NCBI GenBank assembly: GCA_934527255.1
Contig: CAKTAM010000070.1
Coordinates: forward strand, 1 to 9,699
Reading direction: 5' to 3'
Length of the DNA stretch: 9,699 nt
From: an uncultured Oscillospiraceae bacterium
Lineage (GTDB): Bacteria; Bacillota; Clostridia; Oscillospirales; Ruminococcaceae
The notes beneath the pieces are model-generated. The model saw only the letters and a list, made by a program, of their open reading frames with translations. It did not search any database and was not told where the DNA came from. Positions within the stretch are counted from its first letter, which is position 1, and every line of letters starts with the position of its first letter. Shown piece after piece: positions 1 to 5,752 of the stretch. Made by a program: the position numbers and the translations under genes.

Positions 1-390
1 GGCGTAATGCCCGGTGGCAATATACGGAATGCCCAGCTCGTCCGCGGCGGCGGCCAGCAGCCGAACTTTGACCATCGGGTTACAGCGGATGCAGGGGCTC
101 GGCGTTTCGCCCTGGCAGTACTCCTGACAGAACGGCTCGATGACGGCCTCCTCAAAGGCCTCGTAGCATTGCTGCACATGCAGGGGAATGCCCAGCTGAC
201 GTGCCACAGCCAGCGCCGCCTGTACGGCGGGCTTATGGGCGGGGGAAAACTCCAGCACCAGCCCCTCCACCTCAAAGCCCTGATCCTGCAGGATCCGCAC
301 GCAGACCGAGGAATCCACACCGCCGGACATTCCCACCAGCACCTTATCCGTGGTGCTGGTCATAAAACCGCTCAGGGTATATTCACTCAT
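1..390 (-). CDS. mnmA: tRNA-specific 2-thiouridylase, MnmA family (partial, N-terminal 130 residues)
   Basis: MnmA activates uridine 34 of tRNA Lys, Glu and Gln by adenylation and installs sulfur at position 2; it acts in the cytoplasm with a sulfur relay. Visible in the 130 residues before the window edge: the PP-loop ATP-pyrophosphatase motif GMSGGVDSSV (residues 20-29), the block TPSPCIRCNPMVK (96-108) whose second Cys (C103) aligns with the family's catalytic nucleophile, and ATGHYA (125-130). The start at 390 is preferred because GGAG lies 8 nt upstream; an in-frame ATG at 396 would sit only 2 nt from it. It follows rnhA by 33 nt, so the two are probably co-transcribed. Oddity: the stretch between the PP-loop and the Cys block is short and lacks the usual MKNWDE-like segment with its run of acidic residues, so this may be a divergent or second MnmA copy. 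The C-terminal part is outside the window. Confidence 0.88.
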   Translation of the reverse strand, partial: MSEYTLSGFMTSTTDKVLVGMSGGVDSSVCVRILQDQGFEVEGLVLEFSPAHKPAVQAALAVARQLGIPLHVQQCYEAFEEAVIEPFCQEYCQGETPSPCIRCNPMVKVRLLAAAADELGIPYIATGHYA

Positions 391-423
391 GCTCATTTCT
401 CCGTTTCGTTGTTTTCGGGGCGT

Positions 424-864
424 TTATGGCCGCAGATTCTGGCTTTCGGCAACGGCCATGGCGTCGCAGCGCTCATTTTCCGGGTGACCCGCATGCCCCT
501 TGATCCATTCATAACACATATCGTGCCGCGCAATGTGGGGCAGAAGCTGCTCCCACAGGTCGGCATTCAGCGCGGGCTTGCGGTCGCTCTTGACCCAGCC
601 GCGCTTTTGCCAGCCCCAGACCCAGCCCTTCTGCAGGGCGTCCAGCACATATTTGGAGTCGCTGACCAGATGCACTCTGCACGGCTCTTTCAAAAGTGCA
701 AGCGCCTGCAGAACGGCCGTCAGCTCCATGCGGTTATTGGTGGTGCGGGCCTCGCCGCCGCTGATCTCTTTTGTGTGCGCGCCATAGCGCAGAATGGCGG
801 CCCAGCCGCCGGGGCCGGGGTTTCCGCTGCAGGCCCCGTCGCTGTAGATCCAAACCTCTTTCAT
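424..864 (-). CDS. rnhA: Ribonuclease HI
   Basis: RNase HI cuts the RNA strand of RNA-DNA hybrids, removing R-loops and primer remnants in the cytoplasm. The 146-residue protein has normal family length (E. coli 155). All key residues can be seen: D9 in the opening YSDGACSGNPGPGGWA block, E47 in NNRMELTA, D69 in VSDSKYV, H124 in the IKGHAGHPENERCD block and D134, matching the D-E-D-D metal-binding set and the flexible-loop histidine. The Trp/Lys-rich basic protrusion (WVWGWQKRGWVK, 81-92) used for hybrid binding is present, so this is type HI with the handle region, not a minimal form. AAGGGA lies 9 nt before the ATG. It is the first gene of a leftward pair with mnmA; a promoter candidate lies about 70 bases upstream. 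The C-terminus ends shortly after D134-AMAVAE, normal for the family. Confidence 0.97.
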   Translation of the reverse strand: MKEVWIYSDGACSGNPGPGGWAAILRYGAHTKEISGGEARTTNNRMELTAVLQALALLKEPCRVHLVSDSKYVLDALQKGWVWGWQKRGWVKSDRKPALNADLWEQLLPHIARHDMCYEWIKGHAGHPENERCDAMAVAESQNLRP

Positions 865-923
865 CGTTCACCGTCCCTTGCAGATTGCGCGCTGCCGCCC
901 GGCAGGCGCGGCCCGCTGCGCTG

Positions 924-940
924 ATACTGTTATTCAGTAT
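924..940. repeat. Inverted repeat ATACTG-N5-CAGTAT overlapping the rnhA promoter
   Basis: A perfect 6-bp inverted repeat with a 5-base AT-rich spacer (ATACTG TTATT CAGTAT). It covers most of the proposed leftward -10 box and the expected start point. This arrangement is compatible with a repressor site, but no cognate regulator is seen and a 6-bp palindrome can occur by chance. ATACTG occurs again as a single half at 991-996. Confidence 0.35.
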
Positions 941-964
941 ACCCGAAACGTCTGTGCTGTGCAA
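936..964 (-). promoter_or_regulatory. Candidate sigma-A promoter for rnhA-mnmA
   Basis: Reading leftward, TTGCAC (964-959) is followed after 17 nt by TATACT (941-936). The -10 matches the consensus TATAAT at 5 of 6 bases, the -35 only at the first three. Transcription would begin near 929, giving a 5' leader of roughly 65 nt before the rnhA ATG. It is the best leftward match in the gap and sits where one is needed, but the weak -35 keeps confidence moderate. Confidence 0.45.
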
Positions 965-1023
965 GGACTAAAGCGCAAAAAGTCGTCCCATACTGTGGAA
1001 AAGGATGGCCCGCTTGCGCGCCC

Positions 1024-1037
1024 CCGGTCTCGACCGG
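1024..1037. repeat. Inverted repeat CCGGTC-TC-GACCGG just upstream of the rnj -35 box
   Basis: A 6-bp inverted repeat with a 2-base spacer, ending 3 bases before the TTGACA of the rightward promoter candidate. The spacer is too small for a good RNA hairpin and it lies upstream of the expected transcript, so if it is functional it would be as a DNA-protein site. Its position would suit an activator or a repressor, but this is inference only. Confidence 0.3.
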
Positions 1038-1040
1038 CAC

Positions 1041-1069
1041 TTGACAGAACCGATGAAAAAGACTATCAT
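1041..1069 (+). promoter_or_regulatory. Strong candidate sigma-A promoter for the rnj operon
   Basis: TTGACA (1041-1046, perfect -35) is separated by exactly 17 nt from TATCAT (1064-1069, 5 of 6 to TATAAT), in an A/T-richer patch of an otherwise GC-rich gap. The expected start is near 1076, giving an unusually long leader of about 259 nt to the rnj ATG. It is the best promoter match in the window. It could equally drive a short independent RNA ending at the terminator-like hairpin at 1094-1126. Confidence 0.7.
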
Positions 1070-1093
1070 TATAGCAAGCGTAGAGTACGGTCT

Positions 1094-1126
1094 CCGCGTT
1101 GGGCTACAGGCCAACGCGGTTTTGTT
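1094..1126 (+). terminator. Terminator-like hairpin early in the rnj leader (possible attenuator)
   Basis: A perfect 9-bp stem, CCGCGTTGG (1094-1102) with CCAACGCGG (1111-1119), an 8-nt loop, and directly after it TTTTGTT (1120-1126). This is the form of an intrinsic terminator, and it lies only about 20 nt after the predicted transcription start. With no gene upstream on this strand to terminate, it would either make an RNA of about 50 nt or attenuate rnj. The 3' arm and T-run can also pair onward: GCGGTTTT (1116-1123) with AAAACCCGC (1128-1136, one bulged C), an alternative that excludes the terminator. Confidence 0.55.
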
Positions 1127-1220
1127 CAAAACCCGCAGGGCGCGCAGTGAGCTTTGCCGCCCCGGTTTTGACTGATTCGAAACTGAATGCAGCCCTCTTT
1201 TCCACCGCGGGGCTGCCGCT

Positions 1221-1273
1221 GCACAAGCTCTGTCCCGGGTCATATGGGGAGCAGGGCTTTCTGTGCTATTTTT
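1221..1273 (+). terminator. Second terminator-like structure in the rnj leader
   Basis: GCACA (1221-1225) pairs with TGTGC (1262-1266); inside it AGCTCTG (1226-1232) pairs with CAGGGCT (1252-1258, one G-T pair), then TCCC (1233-1236) with GGGA (1247-1250), around a 10-nt loop, with a TTC bulge on the 3' side and a single bulged G. The tail TATTTTT follows at once. The stem is interrupted, so it is a less certain terminator than the one at 1094-1126. If real it would end a leader RNA of about 198 nt, 61 bases before the rnj start. Confidence 0.4.
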
Positions 1274-1301
1274 AAAAACAGCCGCTGTGGTTTGCGGCTG
1301 T
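1274..1301 (-). terminator. Perfect 8-bp hairpin before rnj; terminator-like on the leftward strand
   Basis: ACAGCCGC (1278-1285) and GCGGCTGT (1294-1301) form a perfect 8-bp stem with an 8-nt loop. Read leftward, the stem runs into TTTT and then AAAAA (complement of 1269-1277), which resembles an intrinsic terminator and might stop antisense transcription leaving rnj. Read rightward it is simply a strong stem 20 nt before the rnj ribosome binding site, and could compete with the structure at 1221-1273. Which of these it does cannot be told from sequence. Confidence 0.35.
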
Positions 1302-1320
1302 CTGACCGGATGACGGGGAC

Positions 1321-1329
1321 AGAAAGGAG
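1321..1329 (+). promoter_or_regulatory. Ribosome binding site of rnj
   Basis: AGAAAGGAG, with GGAG ending 5 nt before the ATG at 1335. It is a near-ideal Shine-Dalgarno sequence and fixes the start of rnj upstream of its long low-complexity extension, so the extension is very likely translated. Confidence 0.85.
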
Positions 1330-1334
1330 TTACT

Positions 1335-1940
1335 ATGACAGAAGAAATGCAGCAGAGCACGGTACAGCCCGCCGAAGAGCAGGGTGCTCAGAATAATAAG
1401 AAGACAACAGCCGAGGGAAGCCGCCGCCATTATCGGCGTCGTCCGGCGGCGCAAAAGCAGGAGGCTGCCGCACAGCCGTCCGCAGCTGCCGCAGCGGCAC
1501 AGCCCGCCCGCCGCAAAAAGAAGACGGCTGCGGCGGAGGCCGCACAGCCGGAGACGGCCGCCCCGCAGGGGCAGCAGCCGTCGCCCCGACACAGAAAGGC
1601 CGCCCAGAGCACGGCCGGAAAAGAAGCGGCCGCGCATACCGGTGCAGAGACTGCGGCTGCCGCGGCAAAGCCGCGTGCCGCCCGCGGAGCCAAGGCCGCC
1701 AGGGCCGCGCAGGGCGAGGCAGCAGCCAAAGCGTCCGGCCGCCGCCCCCGTGCTGCGGCGCGTACCGCAGCCGCTTCGCCGGAGGCACAGGCAACCGGCG
1801 TGCCCGGGGCCAAGCGGAATGCCCGCCGCGGTAAGGAAGCCGTGCTGCTGCCGGCAGCCCCCGCAGGACAGACGCAGGAGGCCGTGCGCGGCCGCCGCAG
1901 CGGAGAAAAAACGGGTACGCGCAAAAAAAGCGGAACGCCG
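1335..1940 (+). other. Coding segment for the RNase J low-complexity extension (residues 1-202)
   Basis: The first 20 or so residues are Gln/Glu-rich; the rest is Ala-rich with many short basic clusters such as SRRHYRRRPAA (29-39), ARRKKKTAAA (58-67), SGRRPRAAA (134-142) and EAVRGRRSGEKTGTRKK (182-198), spaced by Ala/Pro/Gln. No fold is expected; it resembles the basic tails of histone H1-like or RNA-binding proteins. RNase J proteins with extended N-termini are known from actinobacteria, but this one is long. A role in binding RNA, ribosomes or a degradosome partner is a guess. The reading frame is open throughout, with no stop or frameshift. Confidence 0.85.
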
Positions 1941-3590
1941 GTGCGCATCATTCCGCTGGGCGGCCTTGGCGAGGTAGGCAAGAACATGACCCTGTACGAG
2001 TGCCAGGGCGATATGTTCATTGTCGACTGCGGCTCCCTTTTTCCGGATTCGGAAATGCTGGGCGTGGATCTGGTCATTCCCGACTACACCTATGCCATAC
2101 AGAACGCCTCGCGCATCAAGGGCATTGTTATCACGCACGGCCATGAGGATCACACCGGCGCGCTGCCCTATTTCCTCAAGCAGTGTAAGGTGCCGGTCTA
2201 CGGTACCCGGCTGACCCTTGGCCTCATCGAAAACAAGCTGCGCGAGCATAACCTGTTGGGGGATGTGGAGCTGCGGCTGGTCACACCCGGCGAAAAATTC
2301 CGCCTGGGCTGCTTCGAGATCGACCCGCTGCGGGTCAACCACTCCATCCCGGATGCCATCGCGCTGGCCATTCGCTGCCCGGCGGGCATCATTCTGCAGA
2401 CGGGCGACTTCAAGATCGACTATACCCCGGTGACGGATAAGCCCATCAATCTGGCCGAGTTTGCCGCCTACGGCGAGCAGGGCGTGCTGGCACTGCTGAG
2501 CGATTCGACCAACGCCGAGCGTCCCGGTTATTCCAACAGCGAGCGCACGGTCGGCCGCAGCTTTGAGGTGCTGTTCGGCCGCGCAGAAAACAAGCGCATC
2601 ATCATTGCAACATTCGCTTCCAACATTCAGCGCATTCAGCAAATTTTCAACATGGCGCTCAAATACGGGCGCAAGGTGGCCGTCAGCGGCCGCAGCATGA
2701 TCAACAATATCGACATGGCGCTGGAGCTGGGCTATCTGCATGCGCCCGCCACGCTGCTGATCGATATTGAGACCATCAACAAATATCCGCCCGAAAAGCT
2801 GGTCATCGTCACCACGGGAAGCCAGGGAGAGCCGCTGTCGGCGCTTTCGCGCATGAGCGGCGGCATGCACCGCAATGTGCATATCGGCGTGGGCGATTTT
2901 GTTATCTTTTCCTCCAAGCCCATCCCCGGCAACGAAAAGATGGTGGGCAAGGTGGTCAACAGCCTGATGAAACAGGGTGCGGACGTTATTTATGAATCCA
3001 TGTATGATGTGCACACCTCAGGGCATGCCTGTCAGGAGGAGCAGAAGCTGATGCTCAGCCTGGTCAAGCCGAAATATTTTATTCCGGTGCACGGCGAGTT
3101 CAAGCAGCTGAAAAAGCATGCTGATCTGGCGCTGGGGCTGGGCATGGCGCCGGATCATATCCACATTCCGGATATTGGCGAGACCATTGCGGTCAGTGAG
3201 CAGGGCATTACGCTGGAGGCCAGCGTTCCCTCCGGTAAAACGCTGGTAGACGGCCTCGGTATCGGCGATGTGGGCAGCGTGGTGCTGCGCGACCGCCAGC
3301 ATCTGTCGCAGGACGGTCTGGTCATCGTGGTCGCCACGGTGGATTCCGTCTCCGGCGAGCTGCTCAGCGGGCCGGATATCGTCAGCCGCGGATTCGTCTA
3401 TGTGCGGGAAAATGAAAGCCTGATCGACGACGCCAAGAAGTGCGTCAGCGACGTGCTGTATGCCTGCTGGGCCGACGATGTGCGCGACTGGGCCAGTGTC
3501 AAGACCCGCATTCGCGAGGATGTTTCGCAGCTGCTGTATCGCCGTACCAAGCGCAGCCCCATGGTGCTGCCTATTTTGATGGAGGTCTAA
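1335..3590 (+). CDS. rnj: Ribonuclease J with long basic N-terminal extension
   Basis: RNase J is a metallo-beta-lactamase/beta-CASP nuclease with 5'-3' exonuclease and endonuclease activity in mRNA decay and rRNA processing. The 751-residue product has two parts. Residues 1-202 are low complexity, rich in Ala, Arg, Lys, Gln and Pro. Residues 203-751 (about 549, matching the ~555 of B. subtilis RNase J1) are the enzyme: PLGGLGEVGKN at the domain start, zinc motif HGHEDH (268-273), HSIPD (336-340), TGDFK (356-360), the beta-CASP region with SDSTNAE, and PVHGE (584-588). A C-terminal domain completes the length. The start is set by a strong ribosome binding site. Only one RNase J is seen here; whether the genome has a J1/J2 pair is unknown. 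It heads a rightward operon with gdpP following after 77 nt. A long structured leader suggests post-transcriptional or attenuation control, possibly autoregulation (inference). Confidence 0.97.
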   Translation: MTEEMQQSTVQPAEEQGAQNNKKTTAEGSRRHYRRRPAAQKQEAAAQPSAAAAAAQPARRKKKTAAAEAAQPETAAPQGQQPSPRHRKAAQSTAGKEAAAHTGAETAAAAAKPRAARGAKAARAAQGEAAAKASGRRPRAAARTAAASPEAQATGVPGAKRNARRGKEAVLLPAAPAGQTQEAVRGRRSGEKTGTRKKSGTPVRIIPLGGLGEVGKNMTLYECQGDMFIVDCGSLFPDSEMLGVDLVIPDYTYAIQNASRIKGIVITHGHEDHTGALPYFLKQCKVPVYGTRLTLGLIENKLREHNLLGDVELRLVTPGEKFRLGCFEIDPLRVNHSIPDAIALAIRCPAGIILQTGDFKIDYTPVTDKPINLAEFAAYGEQGVLALLSDSTNAERPGYSNSERTVGRSFEVLFGRAENKRIIIATFASNIQRIQQIFNMALKYGRKVAVSGRSMINNIDMALELGYLHAPATLLIDIETINKYPPEKLVIVTTGSQGEPLSALSRMSGGMHRNVHIGVGDFVIFSSKPIPGNEKMVGKVVNSLMKQGADVIYESMYDVHTSGHACQEEQKLMLSLVKPKYFIPVHGEFKQLKKHADLALGLGMAPDHIHIPDIGETIAVSEQGITLEASVPSGKTLVDGLGIGDVGSVVLRDRQHLSQDGLVIVVATVDSVSGELLSGPDIVSRGFVYVRENESLIDDAKKCVSDVLYACWADDVRDWASVKTRIREDVSQLLYRRTKRSPMVLPILMEV

Positions 3591-3596
3591 GCTTTT

Positions 3597-3642
3597 GCTG
3601 CGGTGCTTGCCGCAGCCTGTTGGCCGACATGCCGTCGGCCAA
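3597..3642 (+). other. Two tandem hairpins between rnj and gdpP
   Basis: First stem: GCTGCGG (3597-3603) with CCGCAGC (3610-3616), 6-nt loop. Second stem: TTGGCCGAC (3620-3628) with GTCGGCCAA (3634-3642), 9 perfect base pairs and a 5-nt loop. Neither is followed by a T-run, so they are not ordinary terminators. The second ends 11 bases before the gdpP ribosome binding site. Likely roles are mRNA stabilisation, an RNA processing site or partial Rho-type attenuation between the two genes. Confidence 0.55.
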
Positions 3643-3667
3643 GGGTCGTACCGAGGAGAGGTGCCGG

Positions 3668-5638
3668 ATGAAAAAAAAACCTTCCGTCGGCGTCTGGCTG
3701 ACAATGCTCTGGCTGTCGCTGTGCTGCCTGCTCAGCGCCGTGCTGCTGGCAGCCAGCAGCCTGCGTATGCTGGCTGCCGGGTTGATATTGTTTGTACTGT
3801 GCGGGGCGATTATTTTTCTGCTGCGCAATTCCATTCGTCGCGGCATTCGGAAGCTGCTGGCAGGCGGGCTGGAGGGCGAAAGCGCCAATCTGGCCGCGCT
3901 GCAGGCGATGACCGTCCCGGCGGCTGTGCTGGTGGAAAAACGGCTGGTCTGGTACAATCAGGCGTTTTCCGCCCAGCTGCTGCAGGGAGAAGAGGCTGTC
4001 GGCACGGCTGTTTCGCATGTGCTGCCCAATTTGGATGCGCGCCAGTATCTCAGCGCACAGGGGCAGGATATGACGCTTGACGGCCGCAGCTATACCGTTT
4101 TTGGCGCGCGTGACGCTGCGCTTTCACCGGCGACGGTGCTGTATCTGGTAGAGGATACCGAGCTGAAATGGAAAGCGGCCGAATATGACGCCTCGCGCCC
4201 GGCGGTGCTGCACATTGTGCTGGATACATATGACGAGCTCAAGCGCGACCTGCGCACGGCAGACCTGGGGCGCATTACCGGCGCGGTGCAGGATGCCGTG
4301 ATGGACTACATTTCACACAGCGGCAGCGGCTTTGTGGTGCGCCTCTCCGCCGAACGTTATCTGGCCGTGGTGGAGGAACGGGATCTTGACCGCATGATTG
4401 AAAACCGCTTTTCTCTGCTGGACACAGTGCGGGGGCTGGGCGGCGAGCTGGGGATGACGACGCTTTCCATCGGGGCCAGCCGCAATGCCGAAAGCTTCTC
4501 TGCGGCGGAGGAATCCGCCTTGACGGCGCTGGATATGGCGCTGGGCCGCGGCGGCGACCAAACGGCGGTGCGCGACAGGGAGGGCTATTCCTTCTACGGC
4601 GGCGTTTCGCACAGTGTGGAAAAACGCAGCCGCGTCAAGGCGCGCATCATTGCCAGCTCGCTGTCAGAGCTGATCCTCGGCTCTGAAAACGTGGTCATTA
4701 TGGGGCATCGCCTGTCGGATATGGACAGCCTTGGCTCTGCCATGGGGGTGCTGCGCATCTGCAAGGTGCTGGGCAAGCCCGCCTGCATTGCCATCAACCG
4801 CAGCCGTACGCTGGCTGGCAGCATGGTGCGCCGGTTTGAGGCAGAGGGCCTTGGCGACGAGCTGGCCGCGCCGGAAAGTCTGCTGCCTTCGGTGGGCAAA
4901 AATACGCTGCTGATCGTGGTGGATACCCATGTGCCCGGTCTGCTGGAAAGCCGCGAGCTGTTTGAAGCCATTCCGCGGCGCGTGGTGATCGACCATCACC
5001 GCAAGATGGTGGGCTTTATTGACGATGCGCTGATTTTCTATCACGAAAGTTATGCCTCCAGCGCCTGCGAGCTGGTAACCGAGCTGCTGCCCTATCTGGT
5101 GCAGAAGGCGGATCGGATGCTTCCTGTGGAGGCGGACGCTCTGCTGGCGGGCATTATGCTGGATACGCGCGATTTTACCGTGCACACCGGTGTGCGCACA
5201 TTTGAGGCTGCTGGCTATCTGCGCCGCATGGGCGCGCAGACGGCCAATGTCAAACAGCTGTTTGCGGGCACGCTGGATGCTTACGCGCACAAGGCGCGCA
5301 TCGTCACATCGGCGTATGTGTACCGCGGCTGCGCCATTGCCGCCAGCACCGATCTGCCCGAATCCATGCGGGTGGTGATCCCGCAGGCCGCTAATGACCT
5401 GCTGGGCATCGAGGGCGTGCACGCCAGCTTTGTGGCGGTGCTGATGGGGGATACCGTCAATATTTCGGCACGCAGCATGGGCGGCATCAACGTGCAGCTC
5501 ATCATGGAAAAGCTGCAGGGCGGCGGCCATCTGATGATGGCGGGCGCGCAGCTGAAGGGCGTCGGTGTGGAAGAAGCGCAGGCGCTGCTGAAAAAGGCCA
5601 TTGACGACTATTGGGCGCAGGCGTCGCAGCCCTCCTGA
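3668..5638 (+). CDS. gdpP: Cyclic-di-AMP phosphodiesterase GdpP (PAS-GGDEF-DHH/DHHA1)
   Basis: GdpP (YybT) is a membrane-bound enzyme that hydrolyses c-di-AMP to pApA, setting the level of a messenger that controls potassium and osmolyte balance and cell-wall homeostasis. The 656-residue protein shows the full family architecture (B. subtilis 659): two membrane helices (about 8-30 and 33-53), a degenerate PAS domain (about 78-165), a degenerate GGDEF domain (about 175-312, ending ALGRGGDQTAV and FYGG), then the DHH domain with GHRLSDMDS (H347, D351, D353), DTH (419-421), IDHHRK (DHH at 442-444) and LDTRDF (D499), and DHHA1 with GGGH (618-621). All metal ligands are present, so it should be active. 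The ATG at 3668 is chosen since GGAG lies 9 nt upstream and the Lys-rich start leads directly into the first membrane helix; the frame is open further upstream inside rnj. It is followed by rplI after 114 nt. Confidence 0.96.
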   Translation: MKKKPSVGVWLTMLWLSLCCLLSAVLLAASSLRMLAAGLILFVLCGAIIFLLRNSIRRGIRKLLAGGLEGESANLAALQAMTVPAAVLVEKRLVWYNQAFSAQLLQGEEAVGTAVSHVLPNLDARQYLSAQGQDMTLDGRSYTVFGARDAALSPATVLYLVEDTELKWKAAEYDASRPAVLHIVLDTYDELKRDLRTADLGRITGAVQDAVMDYISHSGSGFVVRLSAERYLAVVEERDLDRMIENRFSLLDTVRGLGGELGMTTLSIGASRNAESFSAAEESALTALDMALGRGGDQTAVRDREGYSFYGGVSHSVEKRSRVKARIIASSLSELILGSENVVIMGHRLSDMDSLGSAMGVLRICKVLGKPACIAINRSRTLAGSMVRRFEAEGLGDELAAPESLLPSVGKNTLLIVVDTHVPGLLESRELFEAIPRRVVIDHHRKMVGFIDDALIFYHESYASSACELVTELLPYLVQKADRMLPVEADALLAGIMLDTRDFTVHTGVRTFEAAGYLRRMGAQTANVKQLFAGTLDAYAHKARIVTSAYVYRGCAIAASTDLPESMRVVIPQAANDLLGIEGVHASFVAVLMGDTVNISARSMGGINVQLIMEKLQGGGHLMMAGAQLKGVGVEEAQALLKKAIDDYWAQASQPS

Positions 5639-5673
5639 TGGGCGGACGCCTTAAAAACAGGCAGCATCGGCCG

Positions 5674-5688
5674 GGCGGCACTGCCGCC
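5674..5688 (+). other. GC-rich hairpin between gdpP and rplI
   Basis: GGCGGC (5674-5679) pairs with GCCGCC (5683-5688) across a 3-nt loop. No T-run follows, so it is unlikely to be a complete intrinsic terminator. A weaker 5-bp stem (GCGCG 5715-5719 with CGCGC 5733-5737) lies just before the rplI ribosome binding site. No promoter could be supported in this 114-base gap. Such a stem may protect the upstream or downstream mRNA end after processing. Confidence 0.4.
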
Positions 5689-5752
5689 GCGCCGAAGGAA
5701 GAATAAGGGAAAGAGCGCGCTGCAGGGAACGACGCGCCGGAAAGGAAACATT

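Larger units (their letters stand above)
865..1334. other. 470-base divergent intergenic region between rnhA and rnj
   Basis: No protein gene is convincing here; short open frames lack ribosome binding sites and recognisable products. It holds a leftward promoter candidate (936-964) near rnhA, a rightward promoter candidate (1041-1069), two short palindromes (924-940 and 1024-1037), and a leader of about 260 nt for rnj that contains several stem-loops: 1094-1119 with a T-rich tail, an alternative stem 1116-1136, a 7-bp stem 1189-1195/1210-1216 with a 14-nt loop, a long interrupted stem 1221-1266 with a T-rich tail, and an 8-bp stem 1278-1301. The sequence does not match any riboswitch, T-box, 6S or SRP RNA consensus that I can recognise by eye. 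Confidence 0.8.

Noticed and set aside
1168..1196. TTGACT at 1168-1173 as a second rightward -35 box
   Set aside because: No -10-like sequence lies at 16-18 nt downstream; the bases there are GC-rich.
1232..1258. Loop sequence slightly like the SRP RNA apical domain (GGGTCA ... GGAGCAG)
   Set aside because: The GGAA-type tetraloop and the conserved symmetric internal loop are missing, and the pairing does not fit the SRP hairpin.
1264..1272. TGCTATTTT as an extended -10 promoter close to rnj
   Set aside because: No -35 lies upstream (ATGGGG at the 17-nt distance), and the T-run is better explained as the tail of the preceding stem. Not fully excluded.
1076..1273. A 198-nt RNA of the size of 6S RNA
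   Set aside because: The 5' and 3' ends do not pair well and I see no long closing stem with an open central bubble. A standalone RNA remains possible, but not as 6S.
1076..1334. c-di-AMP riboswitch or T-box in the operon leader, suggested by the downstream gdpP and tRNA genes
   Set aside because: None of the conserved sequence blocks of the ydaO-type c-di-AMP riboswitch or the T-box could be recognised. A covariance-model search would be decisive.
1272..3014. 580-codon open frame on the minus strand opposite rnj
   Set aside because: It is the shadow of a GC-rich gene: the + strand encodes an unmistakable RNase J with all motifs, while this frame has a His/Ala/Gly-rich composition and no known domain.
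4664..5530. 288-codon open frame on the minus strand opposite gdpP
   Set aside because: It lies wholly inside the catalytic part of gdpP, has no ribosome binding site noticed and no recognisable product.
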